From Dipteris shenzhenensis (taxonomy: Eukaryota; Polypodiophyta; Polypodiopsida; Gleicheniales): a DNA stretch of 64,000 nt. Location: NCBI GenBank assembly GCA_047967505.1, contig CM106540.1. The stretch is one strand, 5' to 3'. This document shows, in pieces, positions 32,249-46,880 of this stretch (its first letter is position 1; every line of letters begins with the position of its first letter). Made by a program: the position numbers and the translations under genes. The notes under the pieces were generated by a model, which ran no database searches, was not told the DNA's origin, and worked only from the letters and a program-made list of their open reading frames with translations.

Positions 32249-35200
32249 CCGGCCTTCAAGAAACTAAAGGGCAGTAATCCTCATCTATTCAGTCATAAAC
32301 CTCATAAACAGCCACAATGCAAGCTTCAATCACTTCAACCGCTTAACAATACTTAGAAATAAACTTCAATAACAACGATGGGAGGCTAGAATGCCCGTGC
32401 GTAGTGAAAAATAGTACACAATACACCCACTGGCCCCAAATGCCTTGGTGCCTCTTTTGGTATTGATTTAATGCTTCTGAATGGAAATGCTTTACGCAAG
32501 GGCCTCACCCCTGTACCGTTCCTCTCTACAAATCCTCTGATTATCTTTTGGGCATCTATTCAAGAGTGCACCACTTGAATCCACTTAGGCATCTTAGGCA
32601 TCTTAGGCATCCACTTCTGACTTGACCCAACTGAAAGGCATCCAAGCATCCAAACCACTAGCAAACTGTGCTCAAAGCAGCCTCAAGGCTTTCTCATGCA
32701 ACACACTGGCCCTCTGGCCTTTCCCTAGGCACACCCTTTGCTTCTCAGTGCTTGTTTAAGCCTGTGGGGACCAGGAAGGACTCCAAACACAAGAAATGCA
32801 TTGCAGATAACTACAAAATAAGAAATAACAATCAAATGGAAGACAAGAACTAAATACCCGCTGTCCATGGTAGAGGGGCGAGCTCAGTTCTCTTGCCTAT
32901 ACCCTGGCCAAGCTGAAACCAGCCTCAACAACGTAAAGGGTGGTAGGATCCACCTAATTACAGCATACACAGTAATTTGACAAATAAATATGCACCACAG
33001 ATTAAATCACAGGGGAGCTAGAGCGCTCCTACTCAGAAACAAGGACACCGATTGGCCCCAAATGTTGGCGCCCCTTGCGGTATTTATTTAACATTCATTT
33101 GAAGCCAAGCGGTTGATTACAAAGGTCTCTGGGAAGCTGCACCACAGGCAAACCAACGCCCACAGACTACCCGTCTAGCCCACCCTGTAATTCCCTGCTC
33201 AACTTCAAACGGTGAAATGACATCCAATTACTAGACAACCCTCCGTCCTCAGCCAACCAAAGCATGCAACAGAGACCCCAAAAGCATCCACTGTCTGTGC
33301 CACACCTGCAATTGCACAACCAAGCTCCCAACCAGCTAGACACGGCTGAACAGCTGCAAGACAAAGCCCTCAACAGCCAAACTTTGGTGCACAATCAATC
33401 GACAAAGCACTCCCAAACAGGTTGCCTCAATCTATAGCCTCTCTGGCCATTGCCCGACAGCATAAATCAACCTTTCTTCGTGAGGAAAGAAACCCAAACG
33501 CAATCACTAAAGGCAAATCCGTAGGCACATCACCTTGAAAAGGCTTAAGGAGACTCACATGGAAAGCATTGTGAATCTTCCAGTGGTCAGGTAACTGTAA
33601 GCGAAATGCTACATCATTAATTTATTGAGTTACCTTGAAAGGCCCATAGTACCTCATACTTAGCTTAGGGAATAGCCGAGTATGACCCCGTGTACTTTTC
33701 AGCTTTGCTTTCTGAAAACGCAGCAAGACATAATCACCTTCCTTGATGACAATGCCACGCTTCTACTTCTCATGCGCCTTCTGCAATGCTTGTTTCACTT
33801 TTTGATAAGCTATGTCCAAGCTCTCCACATACTTACCAGCCTAAAAAATTTTATCTTTCGTCTGCAAGATGGGTGGAATCTTATGTCGGCCTTCCACTAT
33901 CTCAAATGGAGCTTTACCTATGGAAGAATGTACCGTGTTATTGTATGCATGCTCCGCCAATGGTAAAAACTTCTCCCATTGTGACTGGTGCTCCGAAACA
34001 TAGCATTTCAGCAAATCTAGAGCTGTGGAATTAGCCTCCTCCGATTGCCCATCCGTCTGTGGATGAAAAGCAGAAGAAAATAGGAGAGTAGTGCTATTCT
34101 TAAAAAGCCCCCGCCAAGACAAGCTGGTCATGCGTGGTTCTCTATCACTCACAATGGACTTTGGCATACCATGATACTTGAAGATATTCTGCATAAATAA
34201 CTTAGTCATATGATCTGTCCCAATTTTCTTCTGCGTATAGGAATGAAGTGCGCTTGCTTGTTGAAGCGATCAATGATCGTCCATATCCCATCATTACTTG
34301 TAGGTGTCCTCGGCAAATCAAAAATAAAATCTATGGCTATGCTCTCCCATGGTCCATCGGGTATGGGCAAAGGATGTAACAGTCCAGGAGTCTTCCTACG
34401 ATCATACTTCACTTTCTGACAGGTTATGCATGTGCGAAGATACTCCTCAACATCACGACGCAGCGTAGGCTAATAAAAGAAATGCTCCACCGCCTTAACT
34501 GTAGCATCAATACCTCGATGTCTTGCATATGGTGGATCATGACATTCGCTCATGACCTTCTGCCTTAGTTGCTTAGTTACATACAGCTTGCCATGCATCA
34601 TCATAAACCCATCCTTAAGCACATAATGCTCGTGCCTCTGTCCATTATTAAACTGGTCATATATTTCAGCAAATTGCTCATCCTCAACATAGTAATCCTT
34701 CATTACATCCAACTCATTGTGATAAGCAATTGTCACAGCTGAAACTTGTGGCTTCCTGGACAAAGCATCTGCAACCACATTCTTCTTGCCTTCAACATGT
34801 ACAATATGAAAATGAAACATTGACAAGAAGTTTGCCCATCTCATGTGCTTCTCGGACAGCTTAGATTGTGTCAGAAAGTAGCACAAAGACTGATGATCCG
34901 TCTGTACTATAAAATCAGCTCCCAATAAATAATGTTTCCAAGTGGATAAAGCATGAAGTACAGCCAAGATCTCCTTCTCATAAATCTGTAAATGTAAGTC
35001 AGCTGGGAGTAAAATGCAACTCTCATAAGCTACAAGATGCCTATCTTGTGTGAGGACAGCTCCAATACCATTTTTACTACAAGCATCCGCATGCACAGTC
35101 GTTTTATCCGTCACTTCGCTGAAATTGCAGCCCCTATGCATGCACTTTCCAAGAAGGAAAGACCTTTCCAGTGGACACAAGCGGAGAATGACTCTTTTGA

Positions 35201-38200
35201 GGAGTTGAAGCGCAAGCTTACAACAGATCCGGTGCTGATTTTGCCTTACTTGAGAAAGTCTTTTCAGGTAGTAGAAACACAAACCCAAGAAACTATGAAC
35301 CTCGTGCAAATTCTTTGGTTGTGGACAACTCCGTATTGCTTCCACTTTAGCTGGATCCATACGAACCCCATCCTTGGAAACAATATGCCCCAAAAAATGA
35401 ATATCAGCCACATGAACAACTGACTCTTTTTGGAGTTTATGAATAAGCTCTGCTTCTTGAGCTAAGTGAACAATGCGATTGAAGGTGGCAAGAGCATTAG
35501 TGAGTCCGAAAACCCATACAACCCAAAAGAAGTCTTGAACGCCGTCTTATGCACATCCTCTGGGCGTTGGCGAACTTGATGATACCCGCTCTTCAAGTCA
35601 ATGCGGCTGAAAACAGCTCCCCCCTTCAACCTTTTCAGAATGTCATCTATCTTGGGTATAGCGAAGCGATTCTTAATGGTGATCTTATTCAAGGCGCAGT
35701 AATCAATACACATACGCTAGGAACCATCCTTCTTTTGAACCAACAGAACTGGAGAGCAATAAGGCAATGAACTAGGCTGAATCAGCCTCTTCTCCAAAAG
35801 TTCATTTACCTGGCTCATGATCTCCTCCTGTTGCACCGCACTAACACTATAAGGTGGTTTATTGGGTGGACTACTGCTAGGTACGATGTCAATCCCTTCG
35901 TCCTCTGGCCTTTCTGGTGGAAGCTCACTAGGCAACTCATTAGGAAAGCAACCTGAAAATTCAGTTAGAAAAACAGCCCTTGGCTTTTCCAAAGGGGAAA
36001 CAATATGCTCTTCATTTACAGGGGGTAGCAAAAACCATGTACGTAGAAATATGACTTTTCCTTACAGAATTAATGGCAGAAGCTGTTACAATTGGGACCG
36101 ACTTGCCTTTTACTTTTGCATCTATTACATGGGTCTCCCCTTACGTGAAACTGTAATTTTTCTCTTCTTGGCTTCTATCACCGCATCCCAGCAATGCATC
36201 CATGGCATACCAACAAAACGTCACAACTTGCAAGTGGCATAATATAAAAGTCTTCGTTGTCCACGAAAGACTGAATTTGCAAGCGCAACTTCACTATGAT
36301 AGGTGCGACAAGAGTGGTGAACTCCGGGTTAGCCATACCGGCTTCACAGCTCGGTCCCATCTCCTCGGCTCGAATGCCCAATCTTGCTGCCATCCCGGGA
36401 GAAATAAAGTTGGCCTTTGCACCTGGATCAAAGAAAATAAAGGTTGTTTGATGTGTAAAACCAACTTTTCGAGAATGCAAATGTGTGCAATGCATGCAGA
36501 ATTTGAATGCCAATTGGCCCTCCAATGGGGAAGAGTGCCCTTGTGAGAGTACTTGTTTCTATTTCGACCTACATGCAAGGTGGGAGAGAGATGGCGGATG
36601 AATGCAATGTGGTAGAGAGAATGCTACGTGAGATTCACAATGAAAGGGCGATACCCTTTCATTAATGTCCCTTGAGATCACTCAAGTTCCATCTTCCCAT
36701 TTGCACCTACCCTTATCCTATGACCCATGCACCTACCATTCAATGCACTCTAATGCACCCTTTCCCTTTCCTATTGCCCCTAGGACCTAGACACGTGGTG
36801 CACATCTTTATTACTAATTATTAGCCAATGTTACATAGTTTTGGCGGTACTATTTACACCGCTTGATCGATCATAAATACAAACATATAACTGCACCATC
36901 AAATTGGCGCCTAACAATAATAAGGTTCTAATGACTATTAATTAACTAAATAATCATTTCTCTTGTCATGACATTTGATCCCGAACCTTACCCCAAGCTC
37001 TGCATAACTCAGTTTCCTCACCCTGGGACTATTCACTAATCGCATTAGGCATCAAACCAGCCATGGTCTTTTGTTTCTTCCCCTTCTGATCACCTTTGCT
37101 TGCATTAGCCTTCTCCTCATTCCACTTTGGGCAATCCCGAGACACATGACCTGGTTCTTTGCATTTAAAACATTTCTTTTCCTCATAGAGAGTTTTTCGC
37201 TCCTCTAAACTCAAATGCGTAGCTGCCTTTTTTCTCGCCTCCCTGCAACAAACGCAGCCTTCTGATGATTAGTCTTCTTTTCTATTTTGGAAAATCAAAA
37301 CTCAGATCTCTTGTCTATGTCATCCTTCTTAGATTCTTGCTTTTGTCCACTTTTGAACCCAGAAGTCCTCCCCTGCACCAAAGCATATGGTGTGCTAGCA
37401 TTCTTGATAAGCTGAGACATATTGGAAACTTTAGTCTTCGTGCAGTAGTCTCTCAACTCCTTAGGCAGCCCGCAGCAATATTTCTCAACCTGCTCAGCGA
37501 AAGGAACAATCCGATAGGACCTAACAAGCAACAAGGCCACCCAAAACTCGCTGTTATACTCCTCTAAATTACGATAATTATTGGAATTCAGCTCATGCCA
37601 AGCAATCATGATATCCACCTCAAAAGTTGTGGTAAGCCACGTGGCTGAAAACACTTGTTTGAAACCTACCCATGTGTTTGGTGTCGTGTTTTGCTTAAGC
37701 ATGGTGGTCCACCACTGAAGTGCATTCCCCTTTAGAAAACTTGCAGCCCAGCGTATTTTAGATGAGACCGTGAAATTCCCTCCTATGTAGGTTGCATCAA
37801 ATTGCTGCAAAAAGGTCAAGGCCTTAAGTTTATCCTGCACCCCATTGAATGTCTCAAATTTTCACAGTTGTACAATCGCCTAGGGAGACATGCCTACGGC
37901 CGTACATCCTGGAGTTGTATACAGGAGCTGGAGCAAGCGCAGAGCAGTAGCAAGCAGGTGCAAGAGCAGCAGAAATAGGCAGGGAGAGCAAGAACAAACA
38001 ATGAATTCAGCTCCAAGAGCTTCTGCAAACTAAGGATGCTCGAGAAGGGTGAGGGAGAGAGAGATGGTAGGTTGGGGGAAGCACATGCATTTGCATGCAT
38101 GCCACTTGGACCTTCATTAAAGTCCTAACCACCATACCAAGGACAACGTTGGTTGTCCTTGGGCCCAACTTTAAAACCCTTCTAGGATGCCTATGCCTTG

Positions 38201-41200
38201 CCCCTAGGACCTAGTGGGTGCACTTAGGAATTGCCAACGTAGGGACTTCTGGGAAGTTTGCACTTCCTCTAGCTAACCCCTCATGGCCAAACCATTACTA
38301 GACTTAACCACGGTTAACCCTAGGTTGAGTTACAATAAACTTTACATCACTTTTCACGTCCCTGTGACTCTGTGTGTGTGTGTGTGTGTGTTGAGAGGGA
38401 TCTTTCGTGCCTCATGCATGATTTATCTTCATATGGTTTGGCAACTAGGCTATAGATGGCTTTCCAAAACTCCACTACATGTGAAGATTGGCATCATATT
38501 TTATGGCCTGGGGAAATTGTTGTGCCTACTCAGCTTGTGCATCATCTTGGTAATCAAATAAAAATTGAGAGAGGGGCTTATTTGGAATCAACAAGAGGAC
38601 AAGGCTCAGCTGATCCCAAAATTCAGCAAAAAATTCAATCGTTAAGCCATCCCAACTTGGAGATTTAGAGCGTCCTAACTTGGATAATGCCACTTTCAAC
38701 TCTATATCTGTAAAAAGGAATTCCAGCATATGTCCATCCTGTTGAGAGAGAATTAGTCGAACGTTTTGTAAGAAAACCCTCCAGGCATCGTATGTACACA
38801 CACGTGTGCATGGACGTGCACGTACATGTACACGTTTGTCTGTCTATGTGTGTATATGTATACATACACAACACATATAAATATAAATAAATTAATCTAC
38901 ATAATACATACATATATATGCTTACATAGATATATACACATATATCTACATCTACATCTGTGTGTGCATGTGTGTGTGTGGGCACGCATGCGCGCGCGTG
39001 TGTGTGTGTGATGGATTACTCTTCTGCTACCCTTCTGACTCACTGTCCGGTTTGGATTACTCTCAAAGCGCTGCTTGTGCCTCTTCTTCAACATCTTCCA
39101 ACGCTTGCAGCTTTTTTGGGAAGGCCTCTTCATGTTCCGAGACAGGAGTTCTTGCAAGCCTCCCGTGATGTTCGCCTTTGCATTTTGTGGGATATGACGC
39201 AGCTCGTGCCATCTACTCTGGATCTTGATTTGGGATTTGCCCATCCGATGCGCATCAGGCTGCATTTTGCATCTTTCCCACTGCATGTTATCGGTGCCGA
39301 CAGGTTGGTCATTTTGCACGTGATTGCCCTTCTACATCCAGGCCCATTCCTCCTGCCCCTTCTTCAGCTGTCAAGGTTACTCTCCCTTCTCCTCCGGTTT
39401 CTGCTATGGCTTCTTTGGAGAAGACTTCTACTGCTCTGAAGCACTACTGGAGGAAGGTTGATAAATCACAGGCACATCTTCCTCTTGCTGAAGAAGCTCA
39501 GGATTGCACCCTTGTTGAGCACCATCAGTTTCCTTCTACTTAGGATATGGTTGTACCCCTTGCAGAGGGGATTTTACAGGATGATATGCATGCTCTCTCT
39601 CAGGATGCTGCCCCTGCTCTTACTCAGGTTGATCCTCAGAATGAAGCTCAAATGCTAAATCCTGCTTTATCAGATGCAGCTTTTTCATCGGAAGATACAA
39701 ATGTTGATTTAGCTTCTCTGCCTTTGATGCCTGTGCCAGAGTTTTCTTCTGTCCGGGATGCAGAAGTTCCTTTTTTACTGGAATCTTTTCATCCCATGTT
39801 ACAACAGGTTTTTGACCCTCTGATTCAAAAATTTCGGGTACCAGCCTATATCAAGAAGAATCACAAGGGCAAAAAACAGCTTGTTTTTATTGATGGTGTG
39901 GTTTCATCACTGCATCAGTTTTTACAGAGCAACAATTTGAAGCTGGAGGATGCTGTGTTTGATCCTCCTCCAGCTTGATATGTAACTTTTTACTTGGCTA
40001 CCTCATGACTTTTGCTCTGAGGTTTTACTTGTAAATTTTTTCCTTGTACTTATTGGTGGGTTTTTACCTCTTTTGAGGTTTCCCACACAGAAATATAAAG
40101 ATTTCACTAAAAAAAAAAAGTGTGTGTGATGGTGATAGTTGTTCTTTGCAAAGTAAATCCTGTACATTGATCCTTGTTTTTTCTCTTCCAGGGTGATCCA
40201 ATAGAGACTGCTCAGATGATTGAGGAGACAGTTGCATATAAGCTGAGTGAATCCTTACAACAAGCCTTAGAGAGTGAGCGGATGCGAACAGGTTTAGACC
40301 TGGCTTTGATAATTGATGGAAGGTGTCTTATGTATGCTCTTGATCCTCAGCTCCGTGGAACCTTGCTGAAACTATCTATGATGTGCAAAGCTGTCGTATG
40401 TTGTCGTGTTTCGCCTTTGCAGAAAGCACAGGTAAGAAACATTGAATTGACTATGATTTGATGGGTATTGATGATGTGTTGATGGCTGGCTTGGTGAGTC
40501 ACGGAAAGGTGATTATTAAGAATGCAGTGCTGGGAAGGCCTGGAGGGAGTGCTGTTTAATGCCATAAATTTTGTTTGGTTGATAATAATATATTAAAGGT
40601 GGGGGTAGGTTGGGAAGAATTTTGTTTTCTGTTGTTTAGTGACAGGAACATATTGCAGAAAGTTTTCAAACCTATAATAGGTAGATTGGTAAATACATCT
40701 TTCTCGATGTTCAATAAACACACAAAAAATACCAAACTTTAAGACAGTGAAGGGTTTGACACCTTGAAAAACCTAGACTCTTTTTGGTTTCTCTGAGGTT
40801 CTAGATGCATGTGTCCCATTGGTGTCCAAGTTTTTGTGAGCTCCAATGAATTGGTGGCATGATCTCACGTACATGTATCTGATCTCTCCAATTTTTGGCT
40901 GCCATGAGCACACTGAATACTCTCTAAATCAGAGACGCATGGTGGTCTAAACTAAAGCTAGAGTGTAAACAATATCGTAGAAGGCCTTAAGACATATACA
41001 AAATTCTTTGCATGATCAAGCTGAGAGGAGTAATACTGGCAAGGGATCTGCCGAATTTCTGACACAACTGGGTCCAGCAAATTCCTCTAGGTTTTGAGTT
41101 AATGTTACCTAGTTTTGCAGAATATTTCGTATACTAGAATGGTGAGAGCCATCCTCATCACTACAGAATGAATTCCCTAGGAGCCTTCCTGCTTTGTAGA

Positions 41201-44200
41201 AGTAGCACGTTTAAATGGCTCATACATGGCATTTCAAATGAGCGTACTTATGAACGTGTGTTGGAAAATTATTACCTATTACTTGATAAAATCAACAGAG
41301 AGCATCAGACTTCTAATTATGGCTAGCTCCCAAATTGTGGTCACTCTCATGATAAAATGAGCAGCCGATCAAAATGTCCAAGATGTTAAATACATGGGCT
41401 CTTGGGTTGATGTCATTTGAATAGATCATGAGCTTGCATCAAATGCATGAAAGAGAACAGGGTGGAGGTTCACTAGACTGTGATGCCCAGCACAGACATA
41501 GACTGGTGGAATCAAAATATGCATACACTGAATTGCTGCAGTGTGAAAATACTTATCAGTGCTGACAAGCTCTCCTGAAGATGGAGAGTACACACATGGA
41601 AAATGCAGCAACTGAGCTGCAATCCAAAGCCTTATCTGACGAGGTGGGGAGGTGTGGGAGTAAAGCCAGGGAGTGGTTTCACATAGAAGCTACGGCCTTA
41701 GCCCTCTCATATGTGGTATCAATACAGCAAGCCCAATCCGAATGCAGGAGCATGGATGCAATACCAATATTGGTTGGCTTCCCTAGAGAGTGTGGTGAGT
41801 GCTGCATGCCTATGCAATACATGGTAATGCCACCTAGGCTAGGCTAATGTGGCACCCTTCCCTCCATCCATGGTGGATGCCTTAAAATTCTGTAACCACC
41901 ACCAATGACACAATGCTATGGCATGGTACTTCTAGGACCTAAGTTCTAACTATAACTCTTTTGTAACCTTTAATAATCCGAACCATCAAATGACCCCAAG
42001 GGTGGTTCAGTAAACTAAATCCATAGTCCATCATTAATTTTTCTAACACTCCCTCTTGTTGAACCTTCTCGATAAGCAATCCATCATGTTTGAAATCTTC
42101 TCTTGCTTAATTTTGGCAAGAGATTTAGTTGGGATATTTGCCATTTGATCTTCTGTCTGACAATGTAATGGGTCTATTTCATTGCTAAAATCTTTTCATG
42201 TATAAAGTGGGGTTGCATCTGAATGTTCTTGGTCAAGCATGAATTACAGGATCTTTAGCATAGAGCTCTGTTATCCATGAATAAGGAAGTTGGAACTTCT
42301 TCTATAAGCCTAATATAACTTAGAATTCTCGTTAACTGGATTTTTTAAGCAGCAAGAAGTAATTTATTTCAATATAAACAAAATAAACCAAAGGTGGGAG
42401 AGTGCGAACTCTATCGCAGGCCTCTACAATATGAATAAAGGACTAGGGGGCTGGTCTTTGATGCCTCATCACTCTTAATGGAGTAACAAACAAGAACAAT
42501 CCTAGGTCCCCATGAATGCTATTAATCTCTCTGGAGTGGCTACAGAGATCCTAGTGCATCTCTTCCATCGACTCCGGATAGTAAGAATGAGATCAGTTCA
42601 AATGTAAGCCAGTATATCAGCAGTAGATGCGTGTCCACCAATAACCTGAGCACATCTCGACATCATATCTGCCATAATGTATTGCTGGAAACCACCTTCC
42701 AAGCCGAGCCCCCGCCTGTGAAGAAGCCAGTGGGATGGGAAGAATAAATCCTGAGGCTCCATGGTGCTCAGATTTGAAGGGTCGTGTCCATAACACCTCT
42801 GTATGGTGAAGGCATGGTCACCTACCTGCTTTTGACTCATATAGAGCAAATCCACCAAAGCCTCTTTCCCAAAGAGGTCCTCCCCACATTAGAGTGGAGG
42901 ACTCAGAGGTGATGTATGAAATAATATGAAAAGGCCTGTCAAACCACCCTGGCAATGGAACAATTCCACATATGATGCTTGCTTGATTCCTCTGCAAGCA
43001 GGCATCTCATACATAAGGAGGCTTGCCCATCTGTTGAAGCCAAGAGCCAATTGGAATACCTCTATGAATAAATAGCCAAAGAAATTATGAGACTATCTTG
43101 GCCCTCTTGAACCCCCAAAATGAGACCAAAAACTCAACATATGATACTCTGAAATTTTATGTGCCTACCAGCACTGAAAAGATGTGGGTTGATGATTTGT
43201 GGCTCTCTGCTGAATCTTTTAAATCCTCGTGGAATAGTAAAAGAATGGACCAGGAGAATTTGGAGTGGAAGATGGCCAAGATCACTTCCCTTGGTCCCAG
43301 TCCAACTCAGCAAGGGGCCTCCCCATAAATATCCAAAGCCTCCACTTGGGCTTAGCTGCAACTGTAGTATGGGACGGATCCAATGACCAAGCAGTCTGTA
43401 GACATCCTATGACTTGGTAGCCTGCAAGAAGTAGCCCATAGCCTCCATATCTTTTCCTTTTGTACTCAGCTGCAAAAAGGAAAAGATATGGAGCAAGGGG
43501 CATCCTTGTCTAACTGATTTGGGTAGCTGGACTGCAGGGCCCATCCTATTGGCCAACTTTCAGTATAAGGAGGATACCCATGAGATCCATCTATCACTGA
43601 AACCAAGTCTCCTCATGGCTCCCTCTAGGAAACTCTAGTCAACTCTGTCTTTTGCCATCTCAAAATCGAAAAGTACTCGCCTGTGCTCAATGTGTGGCCT
43701 CTCAAAACGTGAACACAATGTCCAAGATGCATCAAGGCCTATCTGATTGTCTTGAACATAGCGTCAGCTACAAAAAGGACAAGATATGAGCAAGGGGCAT
43801 CCTTGTCTAACGGACTTGGGTAGTTGGAATGCAGGGCCTTGTGCTCCACATAACACAATCCTATTGGACGATTGTGAGTATAAGGAGGATATCCATGAGA
43901 TCCATCTACCACTAAAACCAAGTCTCCTCATGGTTCCCTCGAGGAAACTCTAGTCAACTCTTTCTTTTACCATCTCAAAATCGAGAAGTAAGACTGCAAT
44001 ATCCTGTTGACTTGTCTGTGCCCAGTGTGTGGCCTCCCAAAAAGTGAACACATTGTCCAAGATGCAACGATCCTGCACAAGGCTTGTCTAAGTGTCTCTG
44101 ACGATGTTTGGAAGAAGGGGTCTAAGGTGCAAAGCCCAAGTCTTAGCCAGGATCTTGTAGGTAGTCCCAAGAAAATGTAAGGGGTCTCCAATTCGTAAGA

Positions 44201-44821
44201 ACTGTCTTGTGAATAAGACTAGCACACATGGGGTTGCCTAAAGGTCCAAGGTGGAGAGCCTTGAGAAAGAACCAGAAGGTGTGGTCTCATGATATCCCAC
44301 AAGGTCCTGAAGAAAAGAGGAAACAAGCCGGCATCTATCCATTGGAAGCTCTTGCAATACATCTATAATGAGAGATCAATTTAGCATTTGACACATACTT
44401 GTCTTAGCTGACTTGTGGAACATGATCCCAAACCTCCTCCCTTGCACTAGCTATATCATCTATCATTGGATCTGCAATATAGCGAATAGAAAAGAAGCTA
44501 GATGTAATCTCCATGAGATGACAGGGGTTTGATTGTAATACTCTTGCATCATTTCTAAGTCTACGTAGGCTATCTGAAGAATATCTCTTAGTCCTAGTGC
44601 TTTGGAGCATTTGTTTGAAAGTTTGATGCGAGTAGAAGTGGAACTGAGCTATCCTACCCTGCAACTCCTCTAGTCCCTCCTATGTTGCAAATAGCTGATC
44701 TGTAAGGAAAAGTGAGTGCGGAAAACTCTATACCAAGCCTTACAATTTGGCTACCTTAGTCCTAATCCCTCCGCCTACTAACAAAACATGGCTTTGTGAT
44801 TGTTAGAAACATGGTGTCTGT

Positions 44822-44869
<48 letters not shown>

Positions 44870-46849
44870 CTAGGGAGTGAGGAAGTAATACTCAAATGAA
44901 GACATAATGAAGGCTTTCATTCATTCATCAAGTGTATCAAGACAAGTGAAGTACAAGCCTTATGTAGGCTACTCACTCACACTCTAGCACCAGTGCATAT
45001 GGGATAAGTCTTATGATGACACGTGGCACTCACACAAGACTCACACACATAAACTAGTACTAGATCACCTAGTACTACACACTAACACTTCACACCAACA
45101 CACTCTTTGACTATGATATCTCCAACACCCCCCTTCAGAGCAAAGAGGTGTGAGACCCAACACGCAAGAGTAGACCGATCCCCCCTCCACCGCAATACTG
45201 CAAAGAGCAAGTCCATTTATCCAACACCTCCCGTGTGATAGTGACTTCTCAGTCAGCTTGCGACCGGCAAGGGCAAACCATACTCAAGGCAGAGAACGTT
45301 TAACTCAAACATAGAAATATTTTCATTCATTTTATGCATCACAAGGGCAGAGAACCCATGATCCTGAAGTAGCTACCGCACAAGAGTGTGCGCATCCTGA
45401 TGCGAAGAGATATGTTGATGAAGAACCAAGCGAGGATGCCCTCGAATGATGTGTCAATGAAGTCCATAGGAGCAGCTACGAAGGGAGATCATGTCATGAC
45501 TCTCAATGTGCTGATCGGAGAGGCACCGAATGTGAAATTTTTTTTTCAAATTTGAGTAATTATGCCCAAAGGAGGCAAAATGCCCAAATGAATGTACAAG
45601 ATAGTAATGAAATTACATGATTTTTGAGAAATCCCCAAATGTCTACATGCAGGAGACTTCAATACATCTTAGGGCATGCAAAAAACAGAAATGCCCTAAA
45701 ATTCGAAAATTAGGGTTTGGAAACTTTTGGGGCTTTTCAAAGTTTCTTGCAGGAGTGTGTTCTTGCAACACTCAAGAGCCTTTAAATCATAAAAGCCCTA
45801 AAAACTTTGGAAGATCTGAGCAGATATTGCAAAAATCAACTTTTAGGGTTTAGAGATCCGAAATCTGCATGGTGCAAGTCGTGGGCTGGAGTAGAGGCGA
45901 AGTCAGCAGTATTTCGTCTGTGGAGGGTACAATACGGAAGTACGGTAGATTAATGGGCTATTGTATAGTAGACCCGTACGGTGGCATAGTAGAAACGAGG
46001 TGGTAGCACAGTAATGGTATGGTGCTGTACGGACAGTCAGGAAGGAGTGTACGGTGGGACAGTGTGGCTGCACGACGTTGTACGGGCAGATGCGTACGGC
46101 AAGTCGTACGGTCAATCGTACGAGCGAACGATCAATCGTATGGTAGTTTGTACGATTGTACGACTGATTGTACGTCTGTACGGCTGCTTATGGTGAGGCT
46201 TCCGGACTGATGTTTGCAGCTGATGGTGAAGCTTCCGGGCTGATGGAGCAGCCGATGCATGCCTCATTTAATTATAGCAACCCTCTCTCTATAACACGAA
46301 GTGTTCTACACTGAACTTCATGTCCAAGCAATGGCTTCAGGAAAAAGACCGTTATGCTTACATTGTTTATCAGGTCCCTACCTGATTTCTTTCTTGATAA
46401 CCAACACGAGATACAAAGGGAAGGAAGATGCAAGAAAGTATATTACAAGTTAAAACTAATAGAATAAATGGAAGACAACAATAAAAGCAGTTAAAGCTTG
46501 TGTGATTGTACCCCAAAAAAGAGGCGTGTATCATTACATAGCTGTAAGTGGATATTCTCGAACGTGTTCTGCTCTTTATGCTCCATCAATTCCACATCAC
46601 TGTTGGAGATATCATAGTCAAAGAGTGTGTTGGTGTGAAGTGTTAGTGTGTAGTACTAGGTGATCTAGTACTAGTTTATGTGTGTGAGTGCCACGTGTCA
46701 TCATGGGACTTATCCCATATGCTCTAGGTGCTAGAGTGTGAGTGAGTAGCCTACATAAGGCTTGTACTTCACTTGTCTTGATATACTTGATGAATGAATG
46801 AAAGCCTTCATTATGTCTTCATTTGAGTATTACTTCTTCACTCCCTAGC

Positions 46850-46880
<31 letters not shown>

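Noticed and set aside
33462-37860. Integrated pararetrovirus
   Set aside because: Domain order protease-RT-RNase H-integrase with gag and LTR-like ends fits Ty3/gypsy; no movement protein is seen and an integrase is present.
45700-45860. Telomere-like TTTAGGGTTTAG
   Set aside because: Only about one and a half repeats, common by chance in plant DNA.
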